Position numbers and translations under genes: made by a program
DNA from: Onchocerca lupi
Taxonomy: Eukaryota > Nematoda > Chromadorea > Rhabditida > Onchocercidae
Assembly: GCA_028564675.1 (NCBI GenBank)
Contig: JAOVVO010000095.1
Span: 107,152 to 171,151 of the forward strand
Reading direction: 5' to 3'
Length of the DNA stretch: 64,000 nt
Notes under the pieces: generated by a model
Database searches by the model: none
The model's input: only the letters and a program-made list of their open reading frames with translations
What the model was told of the DNA's origin: nothing
Shown here: one piece after another, positions 1 through 13,916 of the stretch
How positions within the stretch are numbered: position 1 is the stretch's first letter
Layout of the letters: each line of letters begins with the position of its first letter

Positions 1-180
1 ATTGTTTAGCAGTACTTATTCTTTCCGGTATATAATTCTTAGATACTTATTTAGATAGCAACATTTTCATTTATAATTATATTGAAATATGACATGAAAT
101 AAAGCAAAATGGTGTAAATTCCAAGGCTTCAGATTATACAATTTTAGCGCTTTTTCTCGAAGATTCAAAAGCCCAAATAC

Positions 181-2405
181 CAATATAAACTGGCTCAAAA
201 ACTGACCATAGAAAGCAAATTCGAAACAAATGGCGATCGTAAAACCACTGAAAACATAAAATTGCAAGTACTCACTGCCTTTGAAAAATGTAAACAAATA
301 AAACAGAGCAAGCCCCTGAAAATTTCAAAGTTTAATTAGAAATTACAGACTTCATTTGTATTATAAAAATTATGATATTAAAATCCCAGAGAACTTACTT
401 CTTTCGTTTAAAAAATTTTAAACTCTGAAATTTCTTAACTTTTTTTTCTTTCCAATCAAAATTAGGAAATTGATATTAATTTAAATAGATTTAGAACTTA
501 AATTCTAATGATGATTCAAATATAAAAACAAGACTAACGTATTGACTCAAATCATAGTTCCATGGGAGGAATAAAATTCCAGTATTATATTTTTCCCAAT
601 GTGAAACAATGAATACTGCTTGAACGCTGATCAAAACCAGAAGAAGTCGAATCGGTGACACACTAAAAAGTTAAAAAATCATTGATCGGAAGGAAAATTA
701 TTTAATTTTCCAGTTTTACCTTTAGTATGTTATTTTTGTTTTTTAGAAACCGACTTAGAAAAAACTAGAAACCGACTTGAAAGGATAGGAATCGCTCACA
801 AATAAAAAAAAAAAAAAGAAAGGATTCAAAATACTCAAAGTTTGATTTCTCGAAGAAACCAAAATGATTTTTAATTCATGCCTTTCCTATTAAAAATCGT
901 TTATATTTGTCACTGAATTGATCAAACTTGTTCATTTGATTAAAACTGATCTTCTTGAGTGTACTGAATAAAGAAGCCCCCACTCACCTAAATTCACCTT
1001 GCCCAAAGATGGAGAAAATGGTCAATGTTGATGGAACTGTAGACCACGAATCCAAACCGTGATCAACTGGAAAAATTAGGATTATTAATTTAGAAAAAAA
1101 AAAAAAAAAAAAAGAAGAAAACTTTTTGTAAAGCCCTGGAAAAATTATGAAAAAGTACAGAAATCTGATTGGGCATTTTCATAATTGTACATTTATCATA
1201 TAATCTGAAAAATTGGAACAGAATCAATAATTCATAGCTAAATATTGATAATTTTTTGCAACACATAATAACATACCAATAAATAAATTGATTTGCAAAC
1301 ATATAATAATTAAAGGAACTAACAAAGTTCTCCAGTTGGTCCGGATGCTCCTATGCGACGTGCTTGTTTACCGTCGGTACCGTCTAATGTATGTCCCATA
1401 AAAGTACAAATCGCGCATAGCAGCCATACCCAATTGGGGATAGATCCTGAAATTGTTAAATATCTATCAAATCATTTCAATCATTAAAAAAAGTAATTAT
1501 AATCGGAAATTCGAATCATATGTACTAATCAATCTTTATGACAGAAAGATATCTGACGAATTATTTAATTGATGCCGTTCATGAGTTCCCAGAAATAATT
1601 ATCCATCTATTTAGTACATCATCAGAACGATTTAAACATTTCAATAAATAGTTACATCATAATGTTATAGCCGCAGTCGTAGTTTAAACAAGGGACTAAG
1701 GGAATCGATGTTTTACTATTACCACAAATAATAGATGATTTTTGTAGAAATTAATGAAATTAAATCTTAGCAATTGTTGAAATAATAACAAAAATCCCGT
1801 ATTAATGGATCAAATTAGAAATAAATACTAAAAAAAGTTTACCAGAATTTTCGGCGAAAATTTTCGAATTAGCTCCCACATAATAATCGTAGTATGAGAC
1901 AACGAAAAATGCGAACATAACGAATATGAATCCAGTCAGCGTTAATACATTTGGTGCCAGCCAAGTCGGATAGAACTATTAAAATTCTTGTTTAAAATTT
2001 AAATTCCAACAATTATGTCGAAACCATAGAAAATACAATGGGATTTTGAATGTTTATGAGAAAATTAATTGTATTCAATAGTATATTTTATAAGATAGAA
2101 AAACTATAAGCAACAAAATTTGCAAAATACGGATATCAATAATTATTAGCCAAGAATACTATACCTGTACAATCCAATTCCAGAATGGATGTGACACGTA
2201 ATTAGAGAGAGGGCTTGAGTCCACACAACAATACTAAAGTGAAATTTCATTAATAAATGTATAAATCTTGAAAAAAAAAAAAAAAAGATGGTGATTTGAT
2301 ATAACTTTGATTTTTTAAAAGTAAATTAATCACTTTATATTTGTCAAACCCTCTAATTTGTCGTTCGTTGAGATATTTGTAATCGAACAATCCTAACATC
2401 ATCAT
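181..2405 (-). CDS. EPT1: Ethanolaminephosphotransferase, EPT1/SELENOI-like (partial, C-terminus outside window)
   Basis: The enzyme transfers phosphoethanolamine from CDP-ethanolamine to diacylglycerol in the ER/Golgi membrane (Kennedy pathway). The exons, in coding order, are 2334-2405, 2165-2233, 1843-1975, 1324-1446, 988-1066, 539-662 and about 181-315; phases join exactly through exon 6. The CDP-alcohol phosphotransferase signature DGTDGKQAR...ELFDHGLD is split across the fourth and fifth exons, and all its catalytic Asp residues are present. PHFWN-type and HWEKYNTGILFLPW blocks match animal EPT1 rather than choline or dual-specificity enzymes. Hydrophobic membrane segments follow TWLAPN. 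The start is the first of three consecutive ATGs and lies 2 nt after a TTTTCAG acceptor. The donor of the last visible exon (GTATTT at about 180) is a guess, because the frame stays open to a stop at 67-69. The remaining transmembrane helices and any C-terminal selenocysteine lie off the left edge. Confidence 0.88.
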
Positions 2406-2407
2406 TT

Positions 2408-2414
2408 CTGAAAA
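2408..2414 (-). promoter_or_regulatory. Putative SL trans-splice acceptor of the EPT1-like gene
   Basis: On the minus strand TTTTCAG lies 2 nt before the first ATG of the EPT1-like gene. It fits the nematode acceptor consensus, and no upstream coding exon is visible. A cis-spliced 5' UTR exon in the GC-rich patch further upstream is the alternative. Confidence 0.55.
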
Positions 2415-2489
2415 TAAGATGAAATAATCATATGTTAAAAGATTAGAAAAACAATCTCAAACGAATATTTGCCAAAAATCAATCATTAG

Positions 2490-2870
2490 TAAATATTGGG
2501 GACGGACACTTCTCCAGACTTTTATTTCTAGATCCCGAATCCCGGAAAGATACTTCCGCAAACTTCCACCATCGGATCCCGAAATGACTCATGACAAGGC
2601 TCGTCCTGTGACGCTATCCATGACCTCTCTGCCTTCTCCGTTACTATCCTTCCTCTTTTTGCCTCCTCTGTTGACAGCCTCCTCAGATAGTATTATATCT
2701 CGTCAACTCCATCGAGAAGTAAGCAAAGGGCGGCGGTGGGCCATCATCCGCCCACTGGTGCCATAGACTGACTACTCCGACAGCAGCATGCGACAGCAGC
2801 AGTTGTACTTTGGCTGTCAGTATCCAAAAAACCTCAGGAATCATCGATTATCGATCGATCGATCAAAAAT
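2490..2870. promoter_or_regulatory. GC-rich patch, likely promoter region of the EPT1-like gene
   Basis: About 380 bp with far higher GC than its surroundings lies just upstream of the EPT1 start. It contains a GCGGCGG/CCGCCC-rich core near 2730-2760 and several CAGCAG motifs near 2780-2805. At about 2843-2865 there is an overlapping run of ATCGAT words (TATCGATCGATCGATC). Open frames exist on both strands here, but none has a recognisable domain or a convincing start, so a regulatory role is more likely than a coding one. Confidence 0.4.
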
Positions 2871-2904
2871 GGATGATCTGTCTCTTTCTCTGTTCCTGCA
2901 AATT

Positions 2905-3110
2905 AAATAAATATATGTCATATTGACTGATCTCGTTCATAAGCCTAATATATCATAATCATATTCTTATCATATCATGCTGATCAGCAAAACATGTTTT
3001 CCTGACCTCTTTTATGAGTTTAAAATACATAATCATATTCTTATCATATCATATTGATTAGACAAATTTCCCTAACCTCTCTGATGAGCCTAATATATCA
3101 TATCATGTCC
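2905..3110. repeat. Degenerate tandem repeat, unit about 70-75 bp, roughly 2.5 copies
   Basis: Two adjacent segments share CATATTCTTATCATATCAT followed by a GATYAG core and CCTRACCTCT..TGATGAG. They start near 2957 and 3035. A third partial copy begins with CCTAATATATCATATCAT near 3088. No coding frame runs through it. Confidence 0.65.
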
Positions 3111-3385
3111 TTTTTAGTCTTTGAAAATTAATGCAAATTTATTTAAAACGGAAATTACTTATTACCAAATTATTATTCCAATTTATCATATTTCAAACCT
3201 GTCGTTTCCAATTCTTCACGCCTTCAATAATTTCAATTGCTGTATCGTTTTCCAAGAGGATTTTTTTTTTCTGATACTTGCACACTAGTGCACAGGTTTG
3301 ATCTTTGTTCTCTTCTCCCTTTCAACAATCACTTTATAATTTCTCTTTCCGCAACGGAAACATCATCGATAATAAAAGAGCTACT

Positions 3386-3634
3386 GCACACACATACAAA
3401 CACACGTACATGCACACATACATACACATACACATACACACATACATGCACATACACATACATACATATACACACTTCATATATATATTTAATAATTTAA
3501 TGATTCGATTAAAATGTAAGAATCACACATATACAAATATTCATACACACACATACACATACACATACACAATGCACACACAAGCATACATATATGTATA
3601 CTTAATAATTTAATTATTCGATTAAAATACAAGA
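3386..3634. repeat. Compound CACATA microsatellite in a duplicated unit of about 113 bp
   Basis: Two blocks of imperfect CACATA/CATACA repeat (about 3386-3476 and 3524-3595) are each followed by the same unique segment, TTAATAATTTAAT.ATTCGATT (3488-3520 and 3602-3633). The whole block therefore looks duplicated in tandem. Open reading frames across it are only His/Thr/Tyr-rich translations of the microsatellite. Confidence 0.8.
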
Positions 3635-3910
3635 GTGTTATGAGAAAAATAACTGATGACTGTTTGATATTGAAATAATGCAAGAGGTAGACGAGATAAA
3701 TTATTTACCCAGTTATTTACCTTTTTTTTGCCCGAGAAATCAAGACAGGACGAGTTACCCATTATTTACCTTTCTTCTACCCCGAGAATTACCCGCCAAG
3801 TGACAATCAGTCAATATAATAATACGCCACCGTTATAATTTTTGTTTTCGTTCGGTACGAAGCGGTGACTGACACAGCACGTTCGAATAACACAAGGAGA
3901 AGAATAGGCG

Positions 3911-4000
3911 ACTTTACGATAAGCTTTAAGCAACACTTTTACGATAAACTTTGACTTTTATGATAAGCTTTAGTCTTTGTGATAAGCTTTCATCTAAGAC
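3911..4000. repeat. Short tandem repeat, unit about 20 bp (TTTTACGATAAGCTTT), four copies
   Basis: Four successive versions of CTTTTAYGATAAGCTTTA follow one another, near 3912, 3936, 3955 and 3975, with small differences. Confidence 0.7.
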
Positions 4001-7000
4001 TTTCGATATTTTCTTATCACTTTATTATCTCTTCAATATATATATCTTAATCATCCGAATCTTTCAGATTCAATTTTCGATTTATGTTTAAGTTTTATTT
4101 GTTCTACTAAAAAGCTTTTAATTGTTGGTTGAAAACAAAATGCTTCGTACAGTATTTGAATCGTAATTTATTTCGTCATAGCTCAGACTCTTTGTTAATT
4201 AATTCGAAGACATGGATCTAATTAAGAAATTTATAAATATGACTCAATCTTTTCTAGTCTCTATTCAAGTGGTTTTGAAATTTTTTAGAATTTATTTTTG
4301 AAACTTTTGGCTTCATTTTTATCAGAAATTTTTCAATGATCTAAAAAAAAAAAAAGCTTTTATTTATCTTTAGTCTTTCTTCTCTTTTTGCAATAGCTCT
4401 TCATTTTTTTTGGCTTTGAGTGGATTTGTATAATCTGTCCGTCTACTAATTCAAATTGCGATAATGAGTGTTGTAATGTTAATGCCTGAACTTTGAACTC
4501 CAGAAGTTTGCTTAATTGAGAAAAGAAATCTGATCGAAATAGTGAGAATCTCAGTGCTCGATTTCAGGTTAGCGACTAAGAAATCAATAAACTTATTTTC
4601 TTTATATCTGAATTCCATTAATTTATAGTAATGATTCAAAAAAAAAAAAAAAAAAAAGTGCCAATCAAATTTTTTTTGATCGTTAATAGAAATTTAATAA
4701 CAAAAATAACAAATGCTTTTCCCCTTTTCTCTTCTCTTTTCGAGCAGAAAAAATTCTCAAAATTCAATATTCTTTGCATTTTTAAAAGATTATTCTTTTC
4801 TTTTGAAAATGCAGGAAAAAGAAAAAACTTCCCAGTTTTGAGATATTTCTTTCGACTTTAAAATTTAACTTCATAAATGTAGAAAATAATTTTGAAATAT
4901 TGCTTCATGAAAATCACTTTCAGAAATGATTTAGGTTCAATTTGGTATTAACTAAATCTTTTGCATTTTCAGTCGAATATATAGATCGATGATTTATACC
5001 GAAAAGCAGTTTATGATTTCGAAAATTGGAGCAATTCCCTTTAAATTATCTTTTTCGTTTTCCCATCATGCAACTATTATTAATGCACCGTAGAATATGA
5101 GAATGTATTGTTAAAAAATTAATTCTACCCTACGGCTATCTATTCCGGACTGATTAATACTGTCGGAATCGATTAATTTCTTATCGATTGATATGGATAT
5201 TCAAAACGATATCTGAAAAGAAATTCTCATTAGCAAGATTTATTTCAATTTTAATTTGCTTATTTTGTTTTCTAATTTCTCCCATATCCATTGATTCTTA
5301 ATTTTTTCAATATTTATTCATTTTTGTCCGCTCATTAATAACCTTTCAAAACTTTCAAAAATCACAACAGAAGCTGGGAGAGTTATGGAAATATTAAGAA
5401 TTTATTTCTTCTACATCCATCATTCATCAAGAAATATTTCTTAGAAGTCAAGATCATCGAAAAACATTTTTTAGAAAGCCAAGATCAGCTATTTTTACTA
5501 AAAAAAATTTCATCCGAAATCTTACAAAAAGAAATGAATATGCCAGTTCATGTATCGATCTTTGTCTCATCTGTTTTTCTATTCGATTTTTTCAAAATTA
5601 CTTCTGAAAAAAAAATGACTTTGGAAAAGTACGAATTTGAACTTTTCTGTTTGTTAGTTCCGAATCTTAGAAATGATATCTTTTTACTTTTAAAATTCGT
5701 TAACCATCGTAAAATTTTCCTGAAATTTTCCATCAATTGAAAAGATAGGTTACAGCAATGCAATTGATTTGTTAGTTTCGAATATTTGATTCTTTTTGAT
5801 TAAAAAAAATGATACTAGAAATAGCAGCATCAAATAATTATAAATGCCTCAGAACTATCGACCATTTCTAGAACTTCAAATATTATTAAAACTTTTTGAA
5901 TGTTTCAAAACGAATTATTTTGTTAGATAATTTCGAAATTTAATTGGTAGATTTTCAAGCAATCATATTACTGATGGGATGAAAAATTATCCAGTAATAT
6001 TTTTGATACACATCTTCGATATGATTTTTAAAGATTTAAATATGATGATAATGTTCTTTCCGAATGAATTGGAAATTAAGTTTAAACAATAATTATGATC
6101 AGAAGATTGTTTTTTAGATGAATTTTAAATTGCAATCAGATCACTCTTTTTAAATCATATCTTGTAATCATTTTTATATAATCGCTTTTTTTTTCATGTT
6201 TCTGGAATGCTAATAGTTGTAAAATGTTGCAATAATCTACTGTCCTATCTTAAAACTTCGAAGAAATTGAATTTTGATCATTATTGCGAATAGTTTGCAA
6301 TAATAATGACGTATTGAGCGTCGTTTGACGTTTGATGTAATCATATTCGCTGCAAAGGTTTACGTCGAAATCAAGCGTGAATAGTTGAATAATTTTGATG
6401 ATAATTGTTATACTTTCTTTCATTCTGTTGCTTACTTCGTTTTCTCAAAAAAAGAATTAGTACAATTTTATTGATTTTGAATGAGGTATTTTCTAACTTT
6501 TAACTTAGTTTACTGCGAAAAATTTTTCCTCTCATGTCAATAGTTCTTTTTTTATAATTTTTTCCCCGCATCATAAATTCTTCATAATATTTTATTATGT
6601 TTGGAAAAGGCTTTTTTACGTTTTCTGCATTTTCCATAGGACAATGTTTTTTTTTTTTTTTTTTGCACGAAAATTTGAATTTCATTCTGTATAGTGTATG
6701 TTGATCGATAACCAAAAAAAAAACAATATTTTTACCTGTCACAGATGTGATATCTATATATTAGTAGATGTAAGTATAAAAAAACACACGCCTATTCAAA
6801 TGTAACATTATTTCAAAATTTCGAAGCATTCGGTGACGAACTTTCGGAGATTTCAGATCTTGAACAAACGAACATTTACAATTTTATTTGTATATAGATA
6901 GTTTATTTTGGTTTTTTTTTTTTCCTCTATATATACAAAATTTGTCGTTTAAAAAAAAGATAAAATAAAATTGTTCTCAATAAAAACTGAGATAATTTAA

Positions 7001-10000
7001 TGCTGATCGAAAGTGGGCGGATAAGAAGAGGAAGGATAGTGCAGAAATTTAATTACTTAATGCCTTTTATCTATTCTCAAATTTATCATTTTAAATGATG
7101 ATGCAGTGAATGGAAGTTATTTTGTTCAGAAAGTTATTCAACGGTCAATCGTTGAATCAATTTTAATTCCTCTCATAGAATTCGCAGTTCTTCACTTAAT
7201 AATATTGCGGTCTATAATTTCCTGCTCTACTTTCCGGTAAATATTTGTTCAGAAATTAAAATTCACTGCTATGGATGGATAGACATAGTAGTGGCCGAGA
7301 GATGTTATTAAAATGACCTCCAATATTTTATGTATGTATTATATCTACATTTAATGATAACCGTGTATTGAAGGAATGAAAGGGAAGGGCAATCTCGCAA
7401 ATTCTCCTTCTTCGATCTATGGGTCATCGTCCAGCAATCTTCAGGCAAAATAGCCATCACTTTTATCAAACTTCATATATCACCAGAATATTCGCTCGAT
7501 TGCCTTCTTTTCTGTCAATCTGTCCGCCATCTGTCAATTCGTAGTTTTAAATCTCTCTAACAGCTGTCTAAAATGTAAATCGATGCTTCTAAATTGGTTC
7601 TGAAAATATTAAAAATGTTGTAAATCGATGCTTCTGAAAAAAATATGTGAGCATCTATATTTCGGTTAGAACAATTTGAAAAAATTAGAAATCAAATTTT
7701 TGATATGTCATTCGAGTTGAGCGATACTCTGATCAGGCTGATATTTAGAAATTGTAATTAGCAAAAAAAAAAAAAAAAAAAAAAAAATGACTATAAAAAA
7801 TTTTTAGTTTGAAGCATTGTTATTCTTCTTGGGTTCTTTTTGTTGTGCTTTCTAGGCTTGATCTTCTTTAGACTTCTTTATTTCTTTTTGCTTTTCAGAC
7901 TAAATTATACATTGGTTTCTTTGTCTCGTCATATTTCTCGCCATTTGTTTATTGATTCTTCGTCCACTTTTGCTGCAAATAAATGACCCTATTTTGTGTT
8001 TAGTTCGATGACTCGTATATCCATGTGCCATAAATTTGTTATGTTTGTTATTATTATTAATCGCTATTATTATTACTGCCAGGATTGTATTTTATCAGTT
8101 AACAAAACCATTTCTTCTTTTTTTTTATTTTTACTTTTATTTACTTTTTCAGCCAGAAAATAAAAATTTTAAATTTGAAAGATAGAAAAAAGTTCAGAAA
8201 GTAAATGATGTTATTAGAAAAAGTTCTTTGTCATTTGAGAAAAGAAAAATCGTGTTTGATTTTTGCATTCAATAAGTCAACTGCAGTAGAAGTTTTCTTG
8301 CTAGAATATAGCACTTGAGGTTCTTAGAATATCGTTCTTATTTGATTTCAAATCTTTCAGTCTTGATCTAGTTTTCGAATTTATTGATTAAACAATGAAT
8401 GAAATTTTGTTTGCTTAAAATTAAAACAATGTCTTCTCTATCGAAATTTGATAATCCTTTTTCCTTTTCCCTTTCCTTTTTTTTTTTTTAGTGCATTATC
8501 GTTCATTAATGCAATAGCATTTCGCTGTTTTTCCTAAAATTTTGATGAGTTTTGTGTGAGATGTTTTGATTATTTCCTGCATCTTCCAACTTGTCTTAAA
8601 TTTAATGAACTGCCACTTCCTTATTTTAAGTAAATAATTTTTCTTTTTTTTTTACTCAAAAAAAAATAAACCAATTTTTTTCCATTCTTCGGCGATTTTT
8701 TGACGAATTGCTGTTGAATTTTCACTTTTCATGAAATTTTATTCTTTCTTCTTTTCTATGTGGTAAATATATCAAAATTCTGATGTCCAACTGCTCCGTT
8801 AAATTTTTTTTTCTTGCGGACTCCTACGATACAAAAAATCTTTCTTATCTGGACAATCATTCTGCTCATCCACTTCCGGAAAATATCAGTTCTAAAAAAA
8901 TTATCTATTGCTTAGAAGTTTTTACTATCATGAGAAGTGTAAATATGCTGAGAGAAGGGCGGAAAAAAAACAGTTAATTTCTTGATTTCGCTCTACTTTA
9001 CACTATATCAATTAACCGATTTGATGGATCACATGTGAGTAAAATTTTTAACAAAATTATAATTCATATTCATATTACAAAATGTCAAGAAAACTTGAAA
9101 TGTTAGGAAAAGTTGCAGAACTTTCACAGAAAAAATTAAAAATTAACAAACAGATGTGATAGACGCACAGATTTCCATAAATGCTAAATTTTATTCTTCT
9201 GAAATATCATTTTTTCTATAATATTAGCTAGTAAATTTTACTAATTTTATAAATATTGAAAAAATGATTCCATCGGAATTTCGTATTCGAATAAGTTAAT
9301 GTCATTATAATATAGCTTCTTCAGTTGTAAATGCATAATCCCTTCCAAGCATATTAATCAAAAATTATGGGAAAAAGATAAGAATGGGTTTTCAAGGGAA
9401 TATTACATTGAATTTCTCTTTAAATAAAGTAGTATTTCTAATGAGCCTGATGAGCCTATTTATGATTTCATGTCCCAGAAATTCATTGAACTTTTTCTTA
9501 TGGAACTCATTTAAAATCTCATTGATGAGATCATAGCTAAGATAGCACAGATAAAAATTTGAATATTTCTTCGCAATGAGTCACTCTTGCGACTTGCGAC
9601 ATTGGGATGCTGAATATGGTAGACCTAATTATAATCCTAAAAGTTTATTATGCAATGTTTGGTTTTCTTCCCAATCATCCTATGTCATATTTTCATTTCC
9701 TTGTTTGTCTCATATATTTCTGATTGTATAATGGAATAATTATTTTAATTTAACGCCGAATTCAACTCCATTTTTAATTAATTCGCAAATACTAATAATA
9801 AAAATGATGCAGAAATAATGAGAGACACACATTCGAAGAATCAATGAATCAAAATCTTGTTTTACTGCCTAATTGATCTCTTCCTGTAATTTTCTTTAGA
9901 ATGTTTAACTAAATTGACAGGTTTTTTTTCTCCTTAAAAATTATCATGTTTTTTCTAGAAAGGAAAGAATAACTCAGTGATCAGTTTACTTGGATTTTTT

Positions 10001-11258
10001 CTAATAATTTCCGCCCGGACAATATTTAATTATTTCTTATATTTCATTTATTATATTTTTTAAATATATAAAATTCCTAACAAATTTGCTCAAAAAATCA
10101 AAATACATTTTGACTTAAAATTTTCCCAGCAAGGATAATTACTGTATTTTTTCAGCTACTGACAGTCGTACATTGTACTAATTGTCATCTCATCTCTTAT
10201 TAGTTTTCGTTTTTATCGATTTTAAGCTCTCAAATGCCATCTAGCAATTGTTTAAATCCTAAAATAGCATAAAAAACAGGATATATAAACAGATGTTTAG
10301 TGTTATGATTTGTTATGATAAACACTAATATATTAGAGCGATCGAGTATTGGTCCATTCTAGAGGTTTTTCAACAAAACATAGGACGTGATATAATTTTT
10401 AATTAATCAGAATCTATAACCTGAAATTTTTTTTGCTTAATTTCAGGTCTTGGGATCTGATTAATTAAATTCTAAATCATTCTCAGTTGAATCTTCAACA
10501 AAGTGTAATTTTCTTTTTAGCAGTTCCTTGGATTTTCTAAAAATTTTTTGTTTATCCTCATTTTTCCCTATAATGGCAAAGTTTTATAATTTTGATTCCG
10601 GATAACTTTATACTGCTTTATTTGATGACGAATTTATCATTTTGCAGTAGTATTCATGCTCATAATTTTTGCTAATTCTTGCTTCCTATAACTTTAATAT
10701 TTGACTATTTCCATCTTATTTTTCTGTACTTGTTTTTTTCGTTTTCTTTCACTTTTTAGTTTATCATTTTCACATCCAAACTATTATCTGGCTTTCTGCT
10801 CTTCATTCATTGTTTACTTTATCTCTCACTTCTTTTTTTTTTTTCAAATTTCAATTTTTTAAATAAATATTTAACAACATTCGGCGAACATTAATCATAA
10901 TAGTGTTAATAATTGAACTAAGGAAAAGGTTAAGAAGTTAGATTCGAGAAGAAGAGGTAGTTAACCTCTTCTACATTTCATTCCGTTGAATTTTTTTATT
11001 CTCGAATTATTACTTCCAAGGTTATTTGTAATCATCTGATAGATGCTGTTTAATGGTAATATTTGTCATTACACAGTCAACTATCATTCTCCATAACTTC
11101 GCAAGATGGCATGACCCCAAGGTCATTTACACATCATAGCAATGTCAATTACTACATAAAATATCATTGTATAATCAAATTTTACAGACATTTTTTGTTC
11201 TCTTCTTCTCCTATATTTTCTATTATATTTACGAATTATTGCAATATTATTCTATTAT
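4001..11258. other. Long AT-rich intergenic or far-upstream intronic DNA
   Basis: No exon with a recognisable product was found on either strand. Poly(A)/poly(T) tracts are frequent, for example near 4640, 6648 and 7765. A moderately GC-richer stretch lies at about 7370-7560. On its minus strand are two short ATG frames: one near 7533 reads MADRLTEKKAIERIFW and ends at a GTGATA donor-like site, and one near 7450 is open for about 46 codons. They cannot be tied to a gene. The stretch could instead hold the unseen 5' end of the MPRIP-like gene. Confidence 0.5.
9957..10012 (+). repeat. Dispersed repeat, partial copy A
   Basis: AGGAAAGAATAACTCAGTGA and the following TCAGTTTACTTGG..TCTAATAAT match, base by base over most positions, the copies near 38.9, 55.8 and 55.95 kb. 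The tail of the element (AACATAAACG...CAATCAATAAA) is missing here. Confidence 0.7.
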
Positions 11259-11990
11259 CGCAATTCCATTACAATATGGTTATAAAGTTCCACATCTAAA
11301 TTAGTTTATTTTGTTCGGATAATGTGCTCATTATCTACAAGTAGCGGATTATAATTTATTATGCTCGTTTGCTTTATTTGAACTGAATTATTTATTTGCT
11401 TATCATTTATTATCAGTGATACGATTTAAAAATTCTGAATTTATTTTTCATTAATTAACTTGTTATTTATATTTTAAAAACGTAGCTCATACTTCATTAA
11501 TGAATAGTATAACTTGTCATTTGTGCAAATGTCTGCTTAATATATTATTTTAAATGTTTAACTGGAATAGATATTAGTTTACAATTCCATTACAATATTG
11601 TTATCAAGTCCAGTAGTATTATATTTTGTTCAAACTTTGTGTTCTAGTTTTGGTAAAATTCCAGATCTATTCTATGGCTGATTTTTAGTTTAATTATCAT
11701 TCAACTTTATTCAAATCATTTTACTTTCTCAATAATTCACATATCTGATTCAGATATTCACTAATCTGGTTCCAGATATCTATCATATAACTGACTTTTG
11801 GTCTAATTATCATTTGATGTTATTTAAATCATTTGCTTCCTCAATAATTCACATATCAAATTCAGATGTTTGTTAACCTTTTCACTGATTTGATTTTTCG
11901 TGTAGCTAAGCTTTTTGGTCTAATTAACATTCGACGTTATTCAATCATATTGAATGCAAGTATTTATTAACCTTTTCATATTGTATTTCT
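11259..11990. repeat. Nested tandem duplications (about 320-bp and 115-bp units)
   Basis: CAATTCCATTACAATATKGT with the following TAT.AAGT occurs at 11259 and again at about 11582, suggesting an old 320-bp duplication. From about 11673, three copies of a unit of about 115 bp follow, at 11673, 11788 and 11903. Each begins RGCTRA.TTTT.GTCTAATTA, and the first two also share CTCAATAATTCACATATC. No coding potential is apparent. Confidence 0.65.
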
Positions 11991-13916
11991 ACTGTCTCAC
12001 TGATGTTTGTATTCTTCCATTCACTTCTTCATTTGAATAATAAAGTTTAATGACATTTGTCGCTCCATTTATTTGGAACGAACTAAAAAACTAAGTGATT
12101 CTCTTTGTTTTTCGTCAGTTGATTGTTTAGATCAATTTAATGACAAACTTTGCAGATGCAAATTTATGGGATCATTAAAAAAAATTAGATCATACTTGCT
12201 GAAAGCAAATTTAAAGATTGAAGTAAGATTTGTGATATTTTTCCCTCTCCTTATTTGTGTTATCATCTATTCTCGAATTGATGTATTCATCTATACGAAA
12301 CAGACAATGTGCTGTAAACCAAATTTTAATTTTTCTGCAAACCTAATTTTCGTCGGTTCTTATAAGGTCAAATCTATTTTTACATCGACCTGTAATTTTG
12401 ATTGACATGCAAAATTTTTTTTTTTTAAATCACTACTTCTCGCTCCTTATTTATTACCCAAATTTTTATCATCTTTATCATTGTCGAATTCACTTTGTTA
12501 AATTTTTCCAGAAAAATTTCTGTTTACCGAGAAGATCAATAATTTGTTTATTGAGAAATAGAAATTTATCGTGAAAAGTTTGAATAATACATATTTTTCT
12601 ATAAGCAATTGCCAAGCTTCCTGTAAAATGTAAATTTGTATCTAATTATAGTTGAGTAAAATTAGGGGAAATTGGTAATTGCCCATTATTCAGTGCAGAG
12701 AACTATAGAACAAGCAGGCTTAATAAAACATGTTTTGAAAACAGGTAGATTTAATCACATGTTTGAAATTTTAACAACTTAGAAATTTCGAAAATTTCAA
12801 ATTAGAAGTCTTGTATTGAAAGTTTAATTAATTAACCATCGATCATTTTGATTCTGATGTAAAATTTTTATCAACTTTTATCATAATTCTTACACTGAGT
12901 GGAATCTATAGAAGTCATTATCTATCTATTTCTTTTTCTCATTTCAACTTCAAAAGATTGTTTATCAATTATTTACTAAACTTTACAATCTTGGATATTT
13001 GTTAAGCAAATTTCGAACTTGACATTTTGATAAAAATTTTATCAATGTGTATATATTTCATTGTATAACGATTGCTTTTGGGGCAGAATTTGGATTGATA
13101 AAATGATTGATAAGTTGGAATAGCACCGAAATAACATCTTTTAAAGTGCTCAAATATTGTGAAAGGATGATATCGTAGATTTTATTAGTGTATTCTATCA
13201 CTCTCTCTAACATGTGGTATGGTAAAATTGAAGAATTGCATCTTCAAAACGAAACTTTTGCAAATATTACTATTTTCTAGTACTATAACATTGTACTTCT
13301 ATTCCTTCTCTTCCATTTCTTAAACAATTTTTCTAATTTACAATCAAAGTTCACGAAATTTGATTTCTAAATTTAAGCTCATGAAATTTAATTTTCATAA
13401 TTTAAGTTTAATTTATTAAGTATTTTTAAATTTAATTTTACTCATTATTTACAAGGAAACATTTCTTATTGTATTAAAAATTATGTATGATTATATTCGA
13501 TAATGATCAGGATTCTCTGACCTTTTTCTGCAGGATATCTTCCAAGTTATTTGTAAAAGTTTTTTTACAACCGTTTATCAGATATAAATCATATCGCTTG
13601 CAAAATATACATAGAATGTCAGTTTTCAAATTAGTCAATTTTTAATTACAAAGTAATCAGGAACGTATCATATTTAAAAGAATTACGTTGAAATTTTTCA
13701 ATTCGTTCATTCAGAAATCTGTCAAGTTTTCCAATCTGAAATCTGTCACAAATTTCATATTAATTACTGCTCAAAATTACGATCAGTTAATTAAATTTTT
13801 CATTTTAATCCGGTTTTCATTGTAATAATTCCGATATTTCAGTCGTAATTAATATAAAATTAGTGTGACAGATAGATTTCACTTTCATATTTTCGCATCT
13901 TTTTCAATCACAAAAT

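Noticed and set aside
2584..2766. Open frame of 60 codons in the GC-rich patch upstream of EPT1
   Set aside because: Low-complexity Ser/Leu/Pro-rich translation, no domain, no splice or UTR context; the patch is better explained as promoter DNA.
3237..3613. Overlapping frames of 87 and 102 codons rich in His/Thr/Tyr
   Set aside because: They are translations of the CACATA microsatellite.
9081..9160. Short frame MSRKLEMLGKVAELSQKKLK
   Set aside because: Only about 25 codons in AT-rich DNA with no splice context; considered chance.
9521..9560. TGAGATCAT sequence resembling the seed of the bantam/mir-58 miRNA family
   Set aside because: The flanks do not form a precursor-sized hairpin; only a 6-bp local stem is present.
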